A DNA stretch of 64,000 nucleotides, taken from assembly GCA_009746045.1 (NCBI GenBank), contig RPFO01000034.1, forward strand, positions 2,745,526 to 2,809,525. The letters run 5' to 3'. The DNA is from Mesostigma viride. Taxonomy: Eukaryota; Streptophyta; Mesostigmatophyceae; Mesostigmatales; Mesostigmataceae. The notes under the pieces were generated by a model. It was given only the letters and a program-made list of their open reading frames with translations. It was not told where the DNA came from and did not search any database. The translations under genes and the position numbers were made by a program. Positions 55,403 to 64,000 of this stretch are shown piece by piece. Every line of letters starts with the position of its first letter. The first letter of the stretch is position 1.

Positions 55403-58400
55403 GCCACCGCCACCGCCACCGCCACCGCCACCGCCACCGCCACCGCCACCGCCACCGCCACCGCCACCGCCACCGCCACCACCACCACCACCACCACCAC
55501 CACCACCACACCACCACCACCACCACCACCACCACCACCACCACCACCACCACCACCACCACCACCACCACCACCACCACCACCACCACCACCACCACCG
55601 TCACCACCACCACCACCGTCACCACCACCACCCTCCATGGGTTTGATTTCTGGCGAACGCTGAATGGTCCCATTGGTCGCGCTCACACCGCCCTCCAACA
55701 AACGCGCATCCTGCGCCAACAGCGGTGCGTTGGCTTCTGCCGACGCAGTGACGCCAATCCGGTGGCTGCTGCTGTGCATGCTGCCCCCGTGGCTGCTGCC
55801 CTCGGACCCTGCCTCAGGGATCGAGTGCGATATCCCCATCCGCAGGGCCCCTGCCCACTTGCTGCTTAACCCCTGGTCGGCATCCTCGCTGTTGCCACCG
55901 GTCACGGCCGCATAGGGCAAGAAGGGAGGGCTTCCGTTCCCTGGGACCACCAGCGGAGCGGCCCCAACACTCCTGGCAGCAAAGGAGGCGGCGGCCGCCG
56001 CCTCTTCTTCCGCCATCCCCCTGCAGACCTCCACGCCCAGCCTGGCCATGTCGGTCATGACCTCGCGCAGGCGCGTCGCGTGGAGCGGCAGCGTGGTGAT
56101 GACCATGCAGCGCTGGGGGTAGCGCAAGGTGAGCGACTGGAGCCGCTCGCGCGTGCGGGGGCCCGACACGTAGCCCATTGCCCACAAGATGCCGACGCTA
56201 GGGGGGATGAGATCCTGGGGGTGGTAGGGAGAGGGGCGGGAGGGACAGGCGCGGGGACGTGCGCAGGTGGCGAGAGGCAGGGTTCAAGGGAAGTGGTGGC
56301 GGTGGTGGTTATGGTGGTGAGGAGGCCTTCTCAGATTAAATTTTAAAATGTGCAGACTTGGACTTCCACCCCCCCCCCCCAAAAAAAAAAAAAAAAATCA
56401 ACTTAAAAAAAAAGGGGGTACAAAGACCCGAGCAGCAGAAGGGGAGGAATCATCACGAGGGATGGAGGGCGCCAGGCGATTGTAGTTTGATACTCAAGAG
56501 CAGGAAACAGAAAGAATAACGAGACAACCTGAAAACATAGTGATGCAAACTACTCAACAAGAATCATGACACAATCTTAAAGGATAGCGACACAAACTGA
56601 CGCGCGATGCCCCCACGACCCACCTTCATGAGCGACTCCAGCTTCTCGTCCACCACGTCGTCAGGGACCAAATCGACGACGTTGCTCTCCACCACCAGCA
56701 GCACGACGTCCGCGAGAATCAACGGCCTCAGGTCAACCTCGTTGTCCCCGTTGGAGATGAGGCTATACGACCCGCTGTCCGGCCGGCTCGCCACAAGGCC
56801 CCCAATGAGCCCCCGATGCCTCCCCCCAGGGCTCATATTCTCGCTCCCGTCACTCAAGTACGTCTCCTCCCCCGCGCATGCGATGTCCACCCCGGCGACT
56901 GGGTGCGCGCGAGGTGACATCGCCAGCAGATGGCTGGCCGTCTCGGACGAGCACCAAGTGGCGCGCCGCGCCTTGGCCGGTGCGAGCGTGAACGGGAGGC
57001 GGATATCCAACGCGGGGGCGCTGCCCTCCCGGCTGGCCTTGTGCGGGTTACTGCCTCCGTCACCCACATGCGCCGGCCCGGGTCCGCTCCCGTTGTTCCC
57101 CCACGGCAGCGACGCCACGACGCCGACGCCACCATAATACGCCCCGCCGCCACCCCCTGCCAGCTGGGCACCGCCATGCGACCACCCCGCCGGCGCGCTC
57201 CCTGATCCATCGTCCGCATAGCTCCCACCTTTGTCTTCGTCGTTGCCTAGCTTGACAGGCCAGGGCTTGATGAGACCCGCCTCGCACGCGGGACGGACCA
57301 CGTACGCACGCGGCCGGCCCACCCTCAGCGCCACCAGGACCTCGATCAGCTGGTCGATGCTATTGACGGTCGCCAGTCGCAAGCCATATTCAGCGGCCAA
57401 CGACGTGGTGGCCATGTCACGACTGGGAACCGGACGCATCGCCAGCAGCGCCATCGGCCCTGCCGACTTGACCGCGGCGCCGCCGGTGGACCCTCCGGTC
57501 TTGCTTCCCCCCTTGGTGCCCGGGGAGAGGGACCGCCGGGCCCCGCCGCTGGCCGTCCTCCCGCGAAAGGAGAAGGGCGCAAAGGGGAAGACGCGGAGGA
57601 AGGAGGACACGTCCTTTAGCGCGAGCGCGTTCCCTTCGCTGACGCGGCGGCCAACGCGGCTGATGCAGGACCAGGAGGGTGCCGGCAGGGCGTTGTTTAA
57701 AGACGCATAGCCTGCACTGGGGACGGGCCCCCTTGTGCCGTCCCCTCCCTCCTGCGAGAGTGACATGGGCTGGGGGAGGGAGCTCTTCGACAGCAGCGGC
57801 TTGCTATTGTCCTTCCCGCCGGTACCGAACAAGGGGTTCACGACCATCTTGCCACTGCTCGTGACGGTCATCGGCGGCGGCAACAGCGTGAGGCCCAGGG
57901 GGGCGGGGACGTACGAGGGGTCGCTCTGGAGCACCCCGGTGGCATTCACGTGCGCCGCCGTGTCGAGTGCCGTCGGCGAGGTGTTCCCAATCCCCCCCAT
58001 CGTGCTTACCGCGCTCATCGCCCCCCTGTTGGAAAGGATCATGGGGGGAGCCGGCGGGGCGCCGCTGCCGAGGGCAGGTCCCAGGTGGAACGCGGATGTG
58101 GGGGAGCCGGTTGCGGTGGCGCGGCGAGACGCGTGCGGGCTGCCCGACGGCACCGCCATGCGCAGCCACGCGGTGATAACGAAATCGGTGCCCGTTTTCC
58201 AGTCCTCCTTCGCGAGGATGCACGCGGTCCCATGCATGTGCGCGACCAGCTGGCGCACGATCGCGAGCCCGAGGCCCGTCCCGCCGTACAGCCGCGTGGT
58301 ACTCGTGTCGGCCTGCACAAAGGGCTCAAACACGGCCTCCCGCTTCTCGGGGGGGATCCCGCATCCGGTGTCGGAGATGGTGATGACCAGACGCTGCCAG

Positions 58401-61400
58401 ACGAACTTGCGGGGGCGGCCACGCGGGCTGCCTGGCCCCATGCTACGCGAGCGATCCAAATACGCGCTGGCGTCGGCTGTTCTATCGGGGGAAAGGGGCG
58501 GGGGGGGCCGAGGGGAACGCGAGGGGACCCTTGAGGGCAAACTGGCCGATTGGTCCCCTTCCATCCCAGGGAGGCAGCCCTCACGCCCTCCGCTCACGCG
58601 GGTGCAGTAGACGCACATGCACGCGCCAGAATCATTCGCGAACATCGCGGTGGAGCTTTGTCGGCTGCTGAGTCCCAGGCTTTTCATGCGGAGGAGCATC
58701 TTGCGGCCGGTGATGCTGCTCGTGCGGCTCTGGGCAATCGTGGTGGGGCTGAGGTCGGGCGCGTCGCGGCTCACGCGGCGGCGGCGGCCAGTGATGCTGC
58801 TCGTGCGGCTCTGGGCAATCGTGGTGGGGTTGAGGTCGGGCGCGTCGCGGCTCACCCTGCGGCGGCGGTTATGCTGGCTCTCGGGGAACGCGGGCGCGCG
58901 GCAGAACTCAACCGAGATGTGGATAGACCCCGACGCAGTGAACTTGACAGCATTCGAGATGATATTGGACAGCACCTTTATTTTTGTTTGTTTATTTCGG
59001 TAGTCAGCGATTTGACAGGGGGGGAGGTTGGCGGAGAAGGGCAGGTTTGTTAGCAGGGAGGTTGGGCGGGGCGGGGGTTGTAGGAGGGGAGGTTGGTGGC
59101 GGAGATGGCAGGTGGAGGTGGCGTGTGCGAGGGGGGGGGGGGGGAGTTGCCATGGTGAGCGTTTGGTTTTGGCGGGGGCGGTAGGGGTGGAGCAGAAGTG
59201 TGACGACAGGAAAGGGGCGTGAGAGACGTCAAGAGGGCCATGCGCGTGTCGGGAGAAAAAGCAGCCAGGATAAGCGACAAGTGCCTGCTAGTGCGAGCTG
59301 GCGTCTGGAACTCAACAGGAGCATACCGAAAACCTCACAGATTCGAATGTTTCTATCATGGTCACCACCTGCTCCCACTAAGGCACAACATGAATGCCCA
59401 ACACCCCCGTCCTGCTCAAACTAGAACCAGGCAAGTGCAAGGGGCTGCCCATGCGAAGCCTTTTACCATAAAGAGTGCTGCCTTTCTCCTGGCATTCTTC
59501 ACTCCTTGGACTAGGGAATCTGCCCCCCTTGAGACAAGGGGTTGCCCTTGCAAAGCCCAGAATCGCCCCCCCCCCTCCCCTCTTACCTGCGAGAGCACCT
59601 TTGGGCTGCCCCAAAACCGCAGCGGCATCGAGTCGCACCCAAACGCGGGCGCGGGCGCGGGCGCGAGCGCGCGTCTGTCCGCATCCATGGCGCCCACCGA
59701 CATGCGATCGGAGCACAAGTCGAGGCTCAGGTCCACCCCCTTGGCCTCGCACATGGGGAAGTAGACGTCGAGCATGAGGTGCAGCTCGGTCCTCAGGTCA
59801 AACTCGACGTCCTCCATCTGCATACGCCCGCTGTCCAGCCGCCCGAAGTCGAGGACGGAATTCAGGGTGTTGAGCAGCATGGTGCAGCACTTGCGGATCT
59901 GCTCGACGAGCACCTGCTGGCCGCTGTTGAGCAGGGTGTCGGCCTGGAGGATCTCGACGATGCCGTTGATCCCGTTGAGCGGCGTGCGCGTCTCGTGCGA
60001 CACGTTCATGATGAAGGCCGTCTTGATCTGGTGGGGGGTGCGGGTGGGGGGTGGGGGTGGGGGGTGGGGGTGGGGGTGGGGGTGGGGGTGGGGTGGGGGG
60101 TGGGGGTGGGGGTGGGGGTGGGGGTGGGGGGGGGGGTGGGTGGGGGTGGGGGTGGGGTGGGGGTGGGGGTTGGGGGTGGGTTGCAAGGGGTCGTGGATGA
60201 CGTGCAGCATGTCAGTGGGGAAAGGGCTGAGAACTTATGTTTTTCACTCAGCACCGTGCGACACACTCACGATGAACGGTGTCTTGATCTCGTGGGGGTG
60301 AGGGTGAGGTTGGGGGGGGAGGGGGGGGGGAGTGGAGGGGGGGGGAGTTGGGGAGAAGGGAGAAGGGAGAAGGGTTGGGAATGCGCAGACTATTCTTCCG
60401 TCGTTACTCCGCCTCGTGCAACACACGCATGATGAATGCCATCCTGATCTGGTGTTTTGGTCGTGGTGCTGGTGGTGAGTGGGGTCCGTGGACAGAGCCT
60501 CTATGGAAAGAGGTGGCTGTGGATGGCGAGAGGTGATGGATGAGGGGGACGGGGAAGACGGGGAAGATGGGGGAGACGGGGGAGACGGGGGAGAAGGGGA
60601 GAAGGGGGAGAAGGGGGAGAAGGGGGAGAAGGGGAAGAAGGGGAAGAAGGGGAAGAAGGGGAAGAGGGGGAAGAGGGGGAAGAGGGGAAGAGGGGGAAGA
60701 AGGGGGAAGAAGGGGGAGAAGGGGGAGAAGGGGGAGAAGGGGAGAAGGGGGAGAAGGGGGAGAAGGGGGAGAAGGGGGAGAAGGGGAGAAGGGGGAGAAG
60801 GGGGAGAAGGGGGAGAAGGGGAGAAGGGGGAGAAGGGGGAGAAGGGGAAGAAGGGGAAGAAGGGGAAGAAGGGGAAGAAGGGGAAGAGGGGGAAGAGGGG
60901 AAGAGGGGGAAGGGGGAGAAGGGGAGAAGGGGGAGAAGGGGGAGAAGGGGGAGAAGGGGGAGAAGGGGGAGAAGGGGGAGAAGGGGAGAAGGGGGAGAAG
61001 GGGGAGAAGGGGGAGAAGGGGGAGAAGGGGGAGAAGGGGGAGAAGGGGGAGAAGGGGGAGAAGGGGAGAAGGGGGAGAAGGGGGAGAAGGGGGAGAAGGG
61101 GGAGAAGGGGAGAAGGGGAGAAGGGGAAGAAGGGGAAGAAGGGGAAGAAGGGGAAGAAGGGGAAGAAGGGGAAGAAGGGGAAGAAGGGGAAGAAGGGGAA
61201 GAAGGGGAAGAAGGGGAAGAAGGGGAAGAAGGGGAAGAAGGGGAAGAAGGGGAAGAAGGGAAGAAGGGAAGAAGGGGAAGAAGGGGAAGAAGGGGAAGAA
61301 GGGGAAGAAGGGGAAGAAGGGGAAGAAGGGGGAAGAAGGGGGAAGAAGGGGAAGAAGGGGAAGAAGGGGAAGAAGGGGAAGAAGGGGAAGAAGGGGAAGA

Positions 61401-62658
61401 AGGGGAAGAAGGGGAAGAAGGGGAAGAAGGGGAAGAAGGGGAAGAAGGGGAAGAAGGGGAAGAAGGGGAAGAAGGGGAAGAAGGGGAAGAAGGGGAAGAA
61501 GGGGAAGAAGGGGAAGAAGGGAAGAAGGGGAAGAAGGGAAGAAGGGGAAGAAGGGGAAGAAGGGGAAGAAGGGGAAGAAGGGGAAGAAGGGGAAGAAGGG
61601 GAAGAAGGGGAAGAAGGGGAAGAAGGGGAAGAAGGGGAAGAAGGGGAAGAAGGGGAAGAAGGGGAAGAAGGGGAAGAAGGGGAAGAAGGGGAAGAAGGGG
61701 AAGAAGGGGAAGAAGGGGAAGAAGGGGAAGAAGGGGAAGAAGGGGAAGAAGGGGAAGAAGGGGAAGAAGGGGAAGAAGGGGAAGAAGGGGAAGAAGGGGA
61801 AGAAGGGGAAGAAGGGGAAGAAGGGGAAGAAGGGGAAGAAGGGGAAGAAGGGGAAGAAGGGGAAGAAGGGGAAGAAGGGGAAGAAGGGGAAGAAGGGGAA
61901 GAAGGGGAAGAAGGGGAAGAAGGGGAAGAAGGGGAAGAAGGGGAAGAAGGGGAAGAAGGGGAAGAAGGGGAAGAAGGGGAAGAAGGGGAAGAAGGGGAAG
62001 AAGGGGAAGAAGGGTCAAGAAGTCGCGAGCCCTAATCTTTTTGCTCTGTCTAGGAGGGCCTGCTCATGCTGAGTGCTATCTTGATAGAATGGAGGAGCAG
62101 CGATGGCGGGAGCTTGAGGGTTTGGTGACATAAACTTTAAACACCAATTAGGCTGCTTATCATTCTTGGTGTTTGAACCAACCGTGCTGCCCTGGTACAC
62201 ATTCCCCTGCATACATGTGCTGGGACTGGGCATAAAACGCACACCGCACTCTATACCGCGGATCCACCCACCTCGCGGCTCTTCTCGGCCACCTCCTCGG
62301 CGTCAAGCTACCCAAGCTCGGCGTCAAGCGGGGAGGGGGAAGATTCCCTACCCTTTCCAGCACATCGTCTATACCCACCTCGCTGCTCTTCTCGGCCATC
62401 TCCTTGGCGTGCAGGTACCGCGCGTTCAGCTCCTCGAGCTCCCTCAGCCGCTGCTTGCGGTCGGCACGCACCGGGTTGGTGAAGACGATGGTGAGGAATG
62501 CGCCAGCCAGCAGCAGCGAGGAGCAGGAAGCGACCACTGCGATGAGCGTCACGCGGTCGCTGTTCTCGACGTCGCCCATCACGGCCGTGTAGGGCACGAG
62601 GAGGACCATGCCCAGGCGCAGGCCAACCAGGTTGATCTCCTTCGTGTGCATGAAGAAG
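51287..62658 (-). CDS. Hybrid histidine kinase (membrane sensor), 5' part not in window
   Basis: Seven exons on the minus strand: 62658-62379, 60027-59587, 58975-56624, 56214-54145, 53819-53677, 52902-52754 and 51377-51287. All junctions are GT-AG and every phase agrees, apart from one 1-bp lesion in a triplet repeat of exon four. Order in the product: end of an extracellular sensor, membrane helix, helical linker, HisKA with phospho-His, HATPase with a long insert, a degenerate receiver-like region, a poly-Gly linker, and a complete C-terminal receiver. Such proteins autophosphorylate on His and relay to the receiver Asp, then to a phosphotransfer protein. Introns are 0.3-2.35 kb and filled with tandem repeats. 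Exons encoding the rest of the sensor lie at or beyond the right edge. Confidence 0.88.
51567..52309. repeat. 59-bp minisatellite in the last kinase intron
   Basis: About 12 copies of a 59-bp unit containing AAGCAAGGGATTGG and GTAAGGTAGAACAATTCGACAG. The period is not a multiple of three, yet all minus frames stay open, giving spurious long frames. The intron is 51378-52753 and also holds a (GT)n tract at 52578-52609. Confidence 0.92.
52754..52902 (-). CDS. Kinase exon 6: middle of receiver domain
   Basis: Begins [15 protein letters not shown], which follows the phosphoacceptor Asp of the previous exon, and includes [11 protein letters not shown], the conserved Thr/Ala switch region. It ends CLDSGMD in phase 2 at a GTGAGG donor. 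Confidence 0.88.
52903..53676 (-). other. Kinase intron with (GT)n, (GGGT)n and (TTGGG)n tracts
   Basis: The plus strand has TG-rich repeats (53085-53117), (GGGT)n of about 120 bp (53118-53232) and GGGTT repeats to 53265. The plus strand should form G-quadruplexes. The transcript carries the C-rich complement. Confidence 0.85.
53677..53819 (-). CDS. Kinase exon 5: receiver start with phosphoacceptor Asp
   Basis: Completes the second acidic-pocket Asp (LVED across the junction), then [16 protein letters not shown] and [13 protein letters not shown], and ends ILMDCQ with the phosphoacceptor Asp. Confidence 0.88.
54145..56214 (-). CDS. Kinase exon 4: degenerate receiver end, poly-Gly linker, receiver start
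   Basis: The acceptor CCCCAG/GATCTC joins exon three in phase 0. It begins [18 protein letters not shown] and continues with a receiver-like helix/strand pattern ([20 protein letters not shown]). A low-complexity Ser/Gly region and a ~350-bp triplet repeat encoding poly-Gly (55285-55635) follow. A single missing base near 55508 (CACCACACCACC) shifts the frame. Restoring it keeps poly-Gly running into [16 protein letters not shown] long disordered segment precedes [10 protein letters not shown], the first strand of the true receiver. Confidence 0.75.
55285..55635 (-). repeat. Trinucleotide repeat (CAC/CCG/CAC) in coding exon
   Basis: CCACCACC and CCGCCACC blocks, broken once by CACCACACCACC at about 55503-55514. 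The sense strand (GGT/GGC) encodes poly-Gly with some Ser. Confidence 0.92.
56624..58975 (-). CDS. Kinase exon 3: HATPase domain with long inserts
   Basis: 784 codons, phase 0 at both ends. N box [13 protein letters not shown] sits at the start. Then comes a ~130-residue insert holding two 27-residue direct repeats ([11 protein letters not shown]...SSITG). G1 box [10 protein letters not shown] box FEPFVQAD and G2 box [17 protein letters not shown] follow. After HATPase comes a long Ser/Gly/Pro-rich region with a receiver-like block ([37 protein letters not shown]) lacking a clear DDK set, probably a pseudo-receiver split by inserts. Confidence 0.88.
58703..58868 (-). repeat. 81-bp coding tandem duplication
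   Basis: Two near-identical 81-bp units between the N and G1 boxes encode a repeated 27-residue basic, Ser/Thr-rich segment. An in-frame expansion. Confidence 0.85.
58976..59586 (-). other. Kinase intron between HisKA and HATPase exons
   Basis: The donor is CAG/GTAAGA at 59586 and the acceptor TAAAG/GTGCTG at 58976. Splicing joins KVLSQ to VLSNIISN, rebuilding the usual kinase N-box lead-in. Confidence 0.85.
59587..60027 (-). CDS. Kinase exon 2: HisKA with phospho-His
   Basis: Starts [19 protein letters not shown], containing the H box with the phosphorylated His. It continues through the dimerisation helices ([16 protein letters not shown]) and ends [11 protein letters not shown]. 147 codons, phase 0. 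Confidence 0.9.
60028..62378 (-). other. 2.35-kb kinase intron dominated by satellites
   Basis: Joins exon one (...MAEKSSE) to exon two (IKTAF...). It contains a (GGGGGT)n tract at 60030-60180, two decayed copies of the exon-two 5' edge (60250-60298 and 60411-60458), a homopurine array at 60540-62013, and a decayed copy of the exon-one 3' edge at 62268-62310. Confidence 0.85.
60540..62013. repeat. 1.47-kb homopurine (GGGGAAGAA)n array
   Basis: Almost pure G/A on the plus strand, with units GGGGAAGAA and GGGGGAGAA. The period of nine leaves all plus frames open (Gly/Glu, Gly/Lys, Gly/Arg repeats). It is mirror-symmetric and so capable of triplex formation. As the kinase is on the minus strand, the transcript carries a giant polypyrimidine tract upstream of the exon-two acceptor. 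Confidence 0.95.
62379..62658 (-). CDS. Kinase exon 1 in window: sensor end, membrane helix, linker
   Basis: Acceptor CCCCAG/CTTCTTCATG, phase 2. It reads [23 protein letters not shown], like the membrane-proximal end of a Cache-type sensor, then a hydrophobic helix [21 protein letters not shown] heptad-like helix ([27 protein letters not shown]) leads into HisKA. Confidence 0.82.
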
Positions 62659-62700
62659 CTGGGGGGAGGGAGGGAGGGAGAGAGGGTTGTCATGGTGACA

Positions 62701-62940
62701 CAGCAGAGGCATGAGGGCGGTGCAACAACACAGCAGAGGCATGAGGGCGGTGCAACAACACAGCAGAGGCATGAGGGCGGTGCAACAACACAGCAGAAGC
62801 ATGAGGGCAGTGCAACAACACAGCAGAGGCATGAGGGCAGTGCAACAACACAGCAGAGGCATGAGGGCGGTGCAACAACACAGCAGAGGCATGAGGGTAG
62901 TGCGTCAACACAGCAGAGGCATGAGGGCGGTGCGACCGTG
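62701..62940. repeat. 30-bp minisatellite, eight copies
   Basis: Eight tandem copies of a 30-bp unit beginning CAGCAGAGGCATGAGGGCGG lie just upstream of the kinase exon acceptor, presumably in the next intron. Confidence 0.95.
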
Positions 62941-64000
62941 ATATATACGGGATATATAAGGGTGATAAATAAGGGAGGGCGCAGACCACGTTGGTGTGCA
63001 TGACAAAGCTGGGGGGAGGACGGGATATTTGTGGAAGTGACATGGGAGCGGAAGGAGGGAGGGGTGTGAAGATGACACAGCAGAGACGGGAGAGAGATGC
63101 AGTAGTGAGAGAACAACAGGACAGGATTCTAAAAACTGCTGACAGGTGCATAAATCATGCAACTAAGATCTTCCTTCAAACATAAGATACCATCTATGCG
63201 TGCACAACCAGCAACCAACAACCTGACCCACTGGGCGATGGGCCGGTCCCGTGTAATCATGTGAGTGATGTGACCTAGTCTATCTCAACGGTCGATGGCC
63301 AAGTCGGGGTAAAACTGGCTCTTTTTATCAAATTGTCAAATTGTTGGAGGGCGGGGGCCGAGATTAATTAAGAGGTACCTTGAAATTAAATAAGAGGCAT
63401 GACTCTATCGAGATATATGTTCGGACGCGAATTTCTATTGGCGTGAATTTGTAGTACTGTACGACAACATGTCAAGGGTGACGGAACTGAGTACCTATAA
63501 GTCGCGGAAGTGTCCCGGAGACGAACGGAGACGTTTCAAGATCAATTGCGCATTCGACCCTGACTTGACGGCTAAAATGCAGAGAAGAGGTTGACTGGTA
63601 GTACTGTACGATGGTGTTGGACGGAATTTCCGGTCAGCGTTGCGGACTTTGCATCTCACGTTGTACATAGAAAAGAGCCATTGCGTCGCGCTGTTCTGTG
63701 GCGAACTTATTCTCCGCCGTCGGATTGCACCGTCGATGCTCATCGATGAACCCAACGCAAGCCATGTACCAAAAGAAGTAGAAAATAGCGCGGCGGCACC
63801 TCGCGGCGAGTTTGGTAAGTTACAGAACTTGAAGCCCGGCGACTCCGCGTCAAGCAGTCCGCAGGTACCTAGTCCGTAGGTAGTCCGCCGGCGTGAATGA
63901 AGTGACAATTTTGACAATTTGACAATTTGAGAACCGGCGACAACCTAGTCGGGGCAAATGCGTCGATGGCCAAGTCAACTAAAGAAACACTAAAATGAAT
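62941..64000. other. Unassigned right edge
   Basis: A decayed copy of the kinase exon-one 5' edge lies at 62985-63015. Beyond it no kinase exon is evident. A plus-strand frame at 63640-63813 leads to a donor-like GGTAAGTTAC and could be an exon of another gene. A minus frame at 63495-63917 overlaps it. Neither is recognised. Confidence 0.35.

Noticed and set aside
60479-62072. ~510-codon frames of Gly/Glu, Gly/Lys, Gly/Arg and Leu/Pro repeats
   Set aside because: Artefact of the 9-bp homopurine repeat, which lies in a kinase intron.

Overview
This looks like nuclear DNA from a repeat-rich, intron-bearing eukaryote, probably a microalga. The reasons are spliceosomal introns, a multi-exon hybrid histidine kinase, LTR and non-LTR retrotransposons, DNA transposons and very large microsatellites. 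No bacterial gene organisation is present. TGTAA motifs after the left-hand gene would suit a green alga, but the taxon cannot be fixed from this window.

Layout: (1) 1-6446 is an almost pure (TCCTTG)n satellite. (2) 6447-7478 is a ~46-bp tandem array in which each unit carries a 14-bp palindrome. (3) 7534-12474 (+) is a spliced orphan gene whose introns carry the same palindromic repeat. (4) 12475-14844 is AT-rich intergenic DNA. (5) 15037-21050 is a decayed Copia-like element split by an ORF1-only LINE (17235-20918). That LINE was itself hit by a ~1.03-kb multi-scale palindrome and by a solo LTR. (6) 21493-50605 is one stack of nested insertions, each level supported by target-site duplications (TSDs). 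A 5'-truncated LINE holds a second ORF1-only LINE (21984-49429). The second LINE holds Copia-like element E1 (23295-32829), which holds a TTAA-flanked piggyBac-like element (25714-27412). It also holds Copia-type element E3 (33138-48980), whose left LTR holds Copia-like element E2 (33454-41907). (7) 51287-62658 (-) is the 3' part of a membrane hybrid histidine kinase in seven exons whose introns are full of micro- and minisatellites; its 5' exons are not found and may lie beyond the window. (8) 62659-64000 is an intronic minisatellite followed by unassigned sequence.

The most interesting system is the retrotransposon family represented by E1, E2 and a decayed third copy. Its LTRs end AG...CT rather than TG...CA. 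Both E1 and E2 have an extra reading frame before Gag. In both, Gag and Pol share one frame and are separated by a single UGA in a CAG-UGA-CU(A/G) context. A retropepsin-like domain lies between integrase and reverse transcriptase instead of before integrase. The RT catalytic box reads HGDD. E1 and E2 also share T-arm-like (B-box) motifs in their 3' non-coding regions. All domain calls come from reading motifs by eye; no database search was possible.
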